Shown here: one piece after another, positions 56,480-64,000 of the stretch
Layout: every line of letters starts with the position of its first letter
Numbering within the stretch: position 1 is the stretch's first letter
Assembly (NCBI GenBank): GCA_001599595.1
Contig: BCHH01000013.1
Span: forward strand, 504,609-568,608
Length of the DNA: 64,000 bases
From: Beverwykella pulmonaria
Lineage: Eukaryota > Ascomycota > Dothideomycetes > Pleosporales > Melanommataceae
Direction: 5' to 3'
Translations under genes and position numbers: made by a program
Notes under the pieces: model-generated
The model's input: only the letters and a program-made list of their open reading frames with translations
What the model was told of the DNA's origin: nothing
Databases searched by the model: none

Positions 56480-59400
56480 CTTCTAAGTAATCTATGTCTT
56501 CCACACTAGCTTCCTAAGCTTTAATCTAACAACTAAGTGCACAAGGAGGTCCTGGCTAATTTAGATACTTATTATAAAAGGCCTTTAGCTTATATAGGGC
56601 TCCCATAAAGTTAGACGCCTTATACTAAACTAGGTTAGGATTGTGGCCTACCTATTTGACCCTGTACTTAAGCTTGTTGTAATACAACTTGCTAGCTAAT
56701 ATCTCTTCTACTTCCTATTCTTTAACTCTATTAATAGGGATACTAGGTAGTTTTAGAGCTTCTTGTCTAGGTAGGGGGTCCTAGGGGTCTTTGCATAGAA
56801 GATTAGGTGCAAATATGTTAAAGATCTTTAATCTAGGAGGCAATTCTAACTAATAGGAGTTACCTACTTGTTTAAGCACCTTAAAAGGACCTTCCTTCTT
56901 ATTAGATAGCTTTTAGCTAGGACGTTGAACTGCCAAGTTGCAAGTATCTAGGTAGACTATATTACCAACTTCCTAGTTAATTAGTTAGTAATATTTGTTG
57001 ACCACTATTCACATCTAATCTTAGGCTTTTTCTATGTTAACTTTAGCTGTTTCCCAAGCAGCGTGCATGCAGGTGGCTAATTTTAGAGCTTCTGCGTGAT
57101 TGAGCTTGTTAGTAATTGTAACAGGCTTAGCTAAGTGTTTCTAGTCCCAACTCTGTTGAGGTTTAGATCTGTATAGAATATAATACAGAGTTATACTAAT
57201 AGCTAAGTAGGGCAGCAATATCTAAGCTTAGTTAATTATTAGCAAGAGTTCACTCTAATTGTCCTAGTAGAAAGATATAAAAGGGCGCAGCCTCTAGTTA
57301 ATATACTTGTTTATAATTTCTGTTTGTCCATTAGTTTCTTTATAATAGGCAGTTAACAACTTAACTTTGGTGCCTATAATCCAACAGAATTTAGACTAGA
57401 AACTAGACACAAACTAAGGTCTGCAATCTAAGATAATAGTTTTAGGAGTATAACTAAAGCAATATACCTATTAAATAAACAAGTTGGCTATGCCTTGTAA
57501 GTCAATTGTTTTGTAGCATAGGATAGAAATTGCCTGTTTTAATAGCTAGTTAATCACTACTATTATCTAGTTGTAACTAAACTTGTCCTTTAGGAATTCT
57601 TTAAAGTTAATGCACAAGTGCTGTATAGGACAATTAGGAATTAGGAGTAGGTAGATTAATCTAGGGATTTAGGTCTGTCTTAGATGTGCCTTTTAACATG
57701 CAATGCAATTCTAAACATATTGTTTACACGTAGCCTCTATACCTTTCTAGTAATATCTTTAGGATAATAACTAATAGGTTTTTGTAGCACTAGGGTAAGC
57801 TAATAACAGTTAGTTGTGTGCTTCTTAGATAAGACAAGTAATTATAGGGGAGTCTGCTAAGACACACAACTAGTTACTATAGAGTAATAGTCTATTCTCT
57901 ATCTAATATTGCTTTGGCAGTAGTTTCTGTTCTAAGTTAAAGGAGGCACAGTTTTCTTAAAGTAAGGCATTAATTAGCTCTAGCAAATCTAAAGACATAG
58001 CTTCTTCTACGCCCTAAATAGTGTTTAACATAGCTACACAGGTGGTAGTCTGCTTAAGGTATACTAGGGCTAATTTGGCATTAATTTGGTTGTTAAGTTA
58101 GTGTAGACCAAGTAAGACCTATAATTAGTTGTTAATTTAAGCTAATCTTAGATTTTCTATGTCCTGTTCTTAACAACTAAGAATATTAGCACAAGCATTA
58201 TCCTTGCCTAGGGTGTACACAATTTGAAAGTTATACTAAGCTAATACGTCTGCCTATTAGACCTGTTGTGAATTAAGCACCTTAGTAGTTATAAAATATT
58301 CTAACAAGTAATAATTAGAATACACCTAGGTCCTAGTTGTAACAGAGGTCAATTTAGCTCTCTATAGTTGGAAGGCAGTAACAATTGTAAACAGTTCCTT
58401 GTTATGTATTTCCTAGTTAAGTTCTAAACTAGACAGGACCTTGCTGTAAAACGCCACAGGATACTATTTTCTGTCTGCGTGTTTCTGTGAGAGGGTCCCT
58501 GCTACTACACTATTAGAGGCATCTGTTTCAACCTTAGTTTCTAATAAGGGGTTAAAATAACAAAGGGTAGGTATCTTAAGTAATTCTGCTTTTAGCTTCT
58601 TAAAGGCTGTATTACACTCTAAAGTCTATACAAAAGGGATTGCAGGGCTTTGCAACAAGAGGATTAGTTTTGCAATTTAGGAGAACTTAGGTACAAATTG
58701 TTAATAGAAACCACAGAAGCCTAAGAAGGATTTTACGCCTGTAATTATAGTAGGCTTTTTCTAATTGCGTAGGGCTTCTACCTTGGCAGGGTTGACTTCT
58801 AGTCTAGTGTTAGTAAGGATATACCCTAGGTATTAGGTCTAGGTTACGTGGAACTCACTTTTTAGGATATTAATCTAGAGGCTAGCTTGGCAAAGTTAAT
58901 TGAATACTTTCTTAACATATTTAATATAAGTAGCTTTGTCTTTAGAGTAGATTAGGATGTTATCTAGGTAAGCAATACAGAAGTTGTCTAGATAGTTAAT
59001 TAACATGTTGTTTATGTAACGCTAATAAGTAGCTAGGCTGTTACATAATCTAAAAGGTAGGACCTTACACTTATATAATCTGTATTAGCTCTAAAAAGTA
59101 GTATACTCTTTAGAGGTGGGGTTAATCCTAATTTTGTTGAAAGCTGCATAAATATCTACCTTAGTAAAGATCTTGGCTTTAGCAGGTTGCGCTAGTAGTT
59201 TGTCTATGCGCAGTATTAGATAGGAATCCTTGCAGGTTAAGGCATTTAATTTGTAATAATCCACACAGATGCATAGACTACTGTTAGGCTTCTAAACACA
59301 CAACAACAGGGATGCAAAAGGGCTCTTGCTTGCTTCAATCCAACCTTTTGCAAGGTTGTCTATAATATAGGCCTTAGTTGCTTTAAGCTCCTCTACATTC

Positions 59401-61900
59401 TGCTTGTACAAGGGACTGTAGTAATTTAGAAGGGGTTTAGTAAGCACTATCTTGTAATTATAGGTGTAATGTTCTGCAAGCTAATCTGCCTCTGTCTAAT
59501 TAAACAAATTACAATACAAACTATAGATTTTTGGCAATTGTTTGTTTAACAACTGTTTATTATCTAGATTGTCTACAAGTACGTCCTGTTTCTCTTCCAA
59601 CACCTATTTAATCTTATACAAGGAGGTTGTAAAGAATTTGTTTTCCTTTCTCTTTATATTAAAATAGAAGGCGTTAGCAGAAATTATAGTAATTAAGGCT
59701 GTTTAGATAACAACTAGAGCAGTCTTTGTTTCTAGCTAATTCTTGTTGGTTTAGAGTGCTTGTAGTGTTTGCAGAAGGTAGGGGACTAGAATTTAGTTAA
59801 TTTTTAGAAATTAGAGTAAGCCTTAAATATAATGTACTGTAGGGCTGTAGGTCTGTTAATAACTGTCTTGTTCCTATAGGAGATCTCTTTACCTTACATC
59901 CTCCTTGGCATTGTAATCCTGCTTAGGATAGTTGACTTGCATAATAAGGGGAGGGGAAGGCTTGTAGGTTAGGGGATATTTAGTTAGCTAGACAATCTAA
60001 TTTTTGTCTGTATTAAGTAGGAGTTTAAATTTGCGTAGCTATTTAATTCTAATAATACAATCCTAAGAACTAAGATCTATTACTACAAAAGGGCAATTCT
60101 AAATAGTGCGTCTGTTAATTTGCATGTAAAGGTAGATGTATTAGTAAACATAGGTCTTAATTGCGTCTTAGAACCCTTTTACTACAAGCTTAAAAGGTAG
60201 GCGTTGGATAGGAACATGAAGGGATTTAGATAGGGATTTTGCAATTTTTGTATTTAGAAAAAGAAAACCTTGTGCGCTAGTATTAAGTAACAAGTGTAAT
60301 TAGACGCCAGCGCCCTGTAAACATAAAACAATTAGGACTTAGAAATGTTTTCCTCTAAACAAGTTTAATAGATCTATGCCTGCTAGATTATACTTGTTTA
60401 AGCCTAGGACAGAGAGTTTTCCTAGGCGTCTCTGTTTCCCACCTAATATGCATTAGGATTAAATTCTTTGGTATTAACAAACTTATCTTCTAGTTCCTGT
60501 TGTTTAACTTTAATCTTGCAGATTCTAGGTACAGGACAATTGTTTGCAAAATGTCCTAGCTTGCTACAGTTGTAACAGGTACTAGGGGTTGGCTGCCTTT
60601 TAGGGGCAGGTGTTTAACTAGGCTGCTGGGGGACAAAGGGCGTAGACTAAGGCGCTGTGGAGCTTACATACAAAGGCTTAGAGTTATTAGCACTGTACAC
60701 AACCTTGGGAGCTACTACAGTTGGCTTCCAATTCTTATCTAAACTAGAACAGGAGGTAGAGGAGGAAGACATTAATAAAATCCTGTCTATTGTTAGATTG
60801 TGCTGCTGTTCTATATTATAGGCTGTAAGGTGGTGAACTATCTTATTAAAGGAGTCCTCCTATAGGTGTTTAAACCCAAGGTTGGGCATCCTTAGGCTAG
60901 GGGTAATCTTCTCCTATAGGTAGAAAGACCACTCTAAAGGAGATACAGATCTGCTAATAGCTGTACTAAGGAATTAAGCTTTAAAAGTAGGAAAGGTTTT
61001 ACTCTTCTTTATGTTTAGTCTCTAGAAAGCCTATTAGGCCTCTGCTTCTTTGTTGCTAGAGAGGAAATAGGATTAGAGTAGGGAGATTATCTGTTCTGCA
61101 TTTTAGAACTTATTCTTAGGCAAATTAGATAGGTATTAGGGTTCTAGATACTTTGTAGCTGTTCTAGAAGTGTGTCCCTATATAAGATTTATACATGCGC
61201 GTTTACTCTGAAAATGGTCTGCATTAATTTTTAGTTAGTTGATAATTAAGGCTTGCCACTGTTTAAACGTAGGATTCTCGCCATCTAAGAGTTTGAGGAT
61301 GTTAGGCGTTTATTCTGTAAGTTTAATCTAAGATAGTCCTAGGGTGCCTAAAGGGGATCTCGTGGTGGGAGGAGCAGGAGAGACTTAGGCGCTTATTGTA
61401 GCTAATTTAGTAGTTGGTAGGGGTTGTTCTAGGGGGACAGATTGCGTCTGCATAAAACGCTCTAGCTAGGCTTCCAAACAGGCAATTTGCTCTACAAGTT
61501 AGGCATGTCTCTAATCTAACTCTAAATTAGATAATTCTTTAACTTTAGGTTCTGCAGGTGCAGATTTAGTTGTTGGTGGTAGAGGTGGGGGTTTGTTGCG
61601 CAGCTAGGTTGCTTTACCCTTCTAGCTGGCACAATTTCTAGACCTGGTGGAAGGTCCTAGGGTTAGTTAGGAGTTGGACATTAGTGTTGTATCCAATTCT
61701 AATAGGTTATTAGTAGTCTCTAAGTTTCTACTGTGGCGCAGTCTTTGTAGCTTTTCTAAAGGCAATCCTAATTGCAGAGGATAGGAAGTTCTAAACCTAA
61801 AGGCTTTAGTTAATTAGAGGTCTTAGGGATCTAATCTATAACTAAATAATTTGATGTGATAGTGTGTAAGTTGTACAACTAAATTAGACGCGTCTTAGGG
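56480..61900 (-). pseudogene. Chromovirus gag-pol, heavily mutated
   Basis: Read right to left: the gag region, then a zinc knuckle CYNCSKLGHFANNC at 60577-60536. The protease motif, normally LLDSGA, has become LLNTSA (NTS codons at 60284-60276). The reverse transcriptase motif is YLDN instead of YLDD (58970-58959) in FCIAYLDNILIYSKD. The RNase H start has TDASNSVVAGTLSQK. A CxxC of the integrase zinc region lies near 57700, a GPF motif at 56891-56883, and a chromodomain at about 56720-56560 (EVEEILASKLYYNKLKYRVK, with a W-to-stop change nearby). Stops are mostly TAG and arise throughout. The changes fit C:G-to-T:A hypermutation, so no product is possible. Confidence 0.82.
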
Positions 61901-61963
61901 CTTAGACGTAATTAAACAAACAATTGTTGCGATATTATTAAGAGGCCATCACTAGCTGTTGTG

Positions 61964-61976
61964 AGCTTTTGAATAT
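61964..61976 (-). other. Predicted self-priming site of the chromovirus
   Basis: Two bases inside the 5' LTR end, 13 nt (AGCTTTTGAATAT on the plus strand) are the exact reverse complement of ATATTCAAAAGCT at 62106-62118 within the LTR. On the element's strand the LTR copy lies about 35 nt after a TATATAAA box, where the RNA should start. This fits the self-primed reverse transcription known from Tf1/sushi elements. Confidence 0.75.
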
Positions 61977-61978
61977 AA

Positions 61979-62400
61979 TGTAACAGCGCAGGATATTAGG
62001 ACAATTGGATTCAGGTGCGAATCACTACTAAGGCATATAGGAGTGCACGAGTGAGAACAAAATACCCAAGATTAAATTGACACCTATAGGTCAGGTACAA
62101 AAGGATATTCAAAAGCTGCCTGATCTAACTAACAACACAACTGGTTTATATACACAAAGAGAGATGAGAAAGAACAAAGCTGAGGTACTATAGGTTTGGA
62201 TAAGGACCCGTATTGGAGTTGCATCAGGCGCTGGTCAGGAACCGGGGTAATACAGGGTATGGATTGAGCCTGTATTGGAGTTGAGTGGGGAGCAGGTCGG
62301 GAACCGAAGTCCTAGCGGTTCGGGTAGGGATAGGATCTGTATCGGGATCGGGCAGGGAGCGGCTCGGTCACGTGATGGAACGATTGTTCGAATCGTTACA
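61979..62400 (-). repeat. 5' LTR of the chromovirus
   Basis: This is 422 bp. On the minus strand it has a TATATAAA box (about 62154-62147). Its inner half has most CpG sites mutated and its outer half keeps them. Confidence 0.93.
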
Positions 62401-64000
62401 GCACGTGTGTGCAATACATTTTTCCCTTCACCTCCTTCTCTGCCTGTTGCCAGCTTTGTTTCCACTTAGCTAGGATAGTCTCCTTAGCTCTAGTCTTTAG
62501 GTAGCTCAGCAAGGTAGGAGGATCCTTTGCTTTCCTTTGTAGGCCTGCCCTAGCCAATCTGTCTGCGTGCTCATTTCCTTGGATGTCTTCGTGTCCTGGT
62601 ACCCAGCTCATATAGACCTTGTTGTTCTGTGCAGCTAGCTTCTTGCAAAGCTCTGTAATCTCATAGCAAACTTGTTGTCCTCCTGCTAGGGAGATTGTTT
62701 TTAGTCTTTTTAAAGCAGCTTGACTGTCTACAAAGACGTGGATTTCCTAGTTGTGTGTGTCCTGTTCATAGAGATTGTGGAGAGCCTTAAAGATGGCTAT
62801 AAGCTCTGCGTCCATAATCTCTAGTTGTCGTCCTAGGCTTATGTTTCTAGCCTGTGTGTATCTTCCTTGTGTAGTGATTTGGCAGAAGCCTGCTGCAACG
62901 TCCTTGTCCTTCTTAGACCCGTCTGTGTAGATAAGGATAGGAGGAGTAGGTGTTTCTAGGCTTGCTAGCCATTCTTTGTGTTGCTTTGCCATGTCGCTTT
63001 TGCTCTCCCTAGAGATAGCAATAGTGGCATATGCTGTGGCTGGTTTGCTCCATGGTTTCGCCAGTAACATAGACACCTTTTCCAGGTTCTGTACCTTTAA
63101 TACCCTGCTAGCTAGTGCTCCTAGCTAAGTAGAGATCCTTTGGTGTTGTTGTTGTTGTCTGCTTATCTCTGCCTTAATAGGATGCTTCTCTGCAAAGGAC
63201 AGAGTTCAGATTGCGTATTGTTGACATAGCTTTTCTGCTCATAGGTTGATAGGAAGGAGGGACGCTTCAATCTCCATAGCTCTAGTAGGTGATCCTTTAA
63301 AGGCACCTAATATTTGACAAAGAGCTAGGTTTTGCAGCGTCCTATAACCTTTTAGCAGGGTGTTTTTCCGTTCTCCCCACCAAAGCTGTATACCATAGTC
63401 TGCAATTAAAGCTATACAGGCTAGGTAGAGTTGCCTAGTAGCCTGCATGCTTAGTCCTCTCTGTGTGTTTCCAAGCCTTTGCATGCAATAGAACACCTGC
63501 TGCGCGCTGGCTATCTTTTTCTGCACATGTTCTTTGAAGGAGAGCTTTGGGTCCAGGAAGAAACCTAGCCACCTTACTAGGCTCTTAGGTTTAATTGTGT
63601 TTCCTCCTATTTCTAGGCTTTGTGTAATTGCCTGCCGCTTTCAACTGGCATACAGGAGCTCTGTTTTGCTGACGTCAAATTCTATAGCACTGTCCTTTGC
63701 TTCTTAAAAGATTGCTTTTGTTGTTTGCTCCAGCGTTCTTTTCAGCCTTGCCACAGATCTAGCACTAGTTCCAATGCAAAGGTCGTCCATATAGGAAAAG
63801 TTGAATGTGTTTAGCCTAGGCCTGCATATATCCCTTATGTAGAGTAGGAAAAGGATTGGCGATATAGGTGATCCCTGTAGTATCCCTATCCTTATTCTCT
63901 CTAGCAGCTGCGTTTGTCTATTAAATTTGAGCTGAAGGTAACGTTGAGATAGGAAGCAGTTTATCCACTGTATAAATGCTAGTGGAAGCTGTTGCTTCTT
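62401..64000 (-). mobile_element. Non-LTR retrotransposon (Tad1-like LINE): reverse transcriptase and RNase H region, cut by window edge
   Basis: From the right edge the minus strand reads reverse transcriptase motifs GILQGSPISPILF and FSYMDDLCIG (YMDD at 63793-63782), then RQLYLACIALIADYGIQLWW. The RNase H domain follows, with IYTDGSKKDKDVAAG, ELIAIFKAL, VFVDSQAALKRL and WVPGHEDIQGNEHADRLA. Only a few stops interrupt (for example TAG near 62749 and TAA near 63710), far fewer than in the chromovirus. The frame reaches 62401 and continues at 54716 on the other side of the chromovirus. The 5' part lies beyond the window. Confidence 0.87.

Larger units (their letters stand above)
54717..62400 (-). 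mobile_element. Ty3-type chromovirus, 7684 bp, with LTRs and 5-bp target duplication
   Basis: The LTRs are 54717-55137 and 61979-62400, each with ends TGTAAC and GTTACA. GCACG stands directly on both sides (54712-54716 and 62401-62405). A purine tract on the minus strand lies next to the left LTR (55141-55150), and a self-complementary primer site lies next to the right LTR, so transcription runs right to left. Gag with a zinc knuckle, protease, reverse transcriptase, integrase region, GPF motif and a C-terminal chromodomain follow in that order. About 1.3 kb between pol and the 3' LTR holds an antisense frame. The element is inactive through many stops and lies inside a LINE. Confidence 0.92.

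Noticed and set aside
1..64000. tRNA, rRNA and CRISPR features
   Set aside because: No tRNA-like paired arms with a TTCRANYC box, no rRNA sequence and no spaced repeat array were seen. CRISPR is not expected in a fungus.

Overview
The window is nuclear DNA of a filamentous ascomycete (Pezizomycotina). The signs are short introns of about 43-92 nt with GT..AG ends, eukaryotic housekeeping genes on both strands, fungal-type families, and a transposon-rich, mutated block at the right. I cannot place it to genus.

Left part (1-42.6 kb) is gene-rich. In order: an HPP-family membrane protein cut by the left edge (-); the RAD16-type nucleotide-excision-repair ATPase/RING protein (-); mitoribosomal protein uL5m/MRPL7 (-), divergent from a USP deubiquitinase with a CYLD-like Cys box (+); a solo LTR with 5-bp target duplication; a CAX-type cation exchanger with both catalytic Glu positions changed to Gln (-); PHO88/SND3 (+); an SGNH hydrolase (+); MCM5 (-), divergent from VPS54 of the GARP tether (+); ribokinase (+); a decayed MFS permease; a 425-residue multi-spanning membrane protein of unknown function (+); a double CENP-V/GFA-domain protein (-); and a secreted copper amine oxidase in seven exons (+). 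These are independent genes, with no sign of a biosynthetic cluster.

Right part (42.9-64 kb) is a nested transposon island around one intact gene, a PAP2 lipid phosphatase at 48.4-49.6 kb. It starts with a 1.5-kb Tc1/mariner copy with clear terminal inverted repeats. Next is a cutinase-like gene on the minus strand, split into a 5' piece (47.2-47.7 kb) and a 3' piece (44.6-45.1 kb) by a decayed pogo/Fot1 transposon, which is itself interrupted by a 604-bp non-autonomous element with an 8-bp target duplication (hAT-like). After PAP2 come scrambled Ty1/copia fragments between two related direct repeats, then a roughly 790-bp near-perfect inverted repeat. Last is a non-LTR retrotransposon on the minus strand, split by a 7.7-kb Ty3-type chromovirus flanked by GCACG/GCACG.

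The chromovirus (minus strand) is the most interesting object. Its primer-binding site looks self-primed: 13 nt beside the 5' LTR are complementary to 13 nt at the expected RNA start, as in Tf1/sushi elements. Its gag-pol is riddled with C:G-to-T:A changes that hit catalytic motifs. Between pol and the 3' LTR it carries an antisense, apparently spliced reading frame. The mutations in the two LTRs lie mainly in the halves facing the interior.

Limits: exon boundaries were read by eye from splice signals, frame continuity and remembered family patterns. No database search was possible. Residue numbers are approximate to a few positions.
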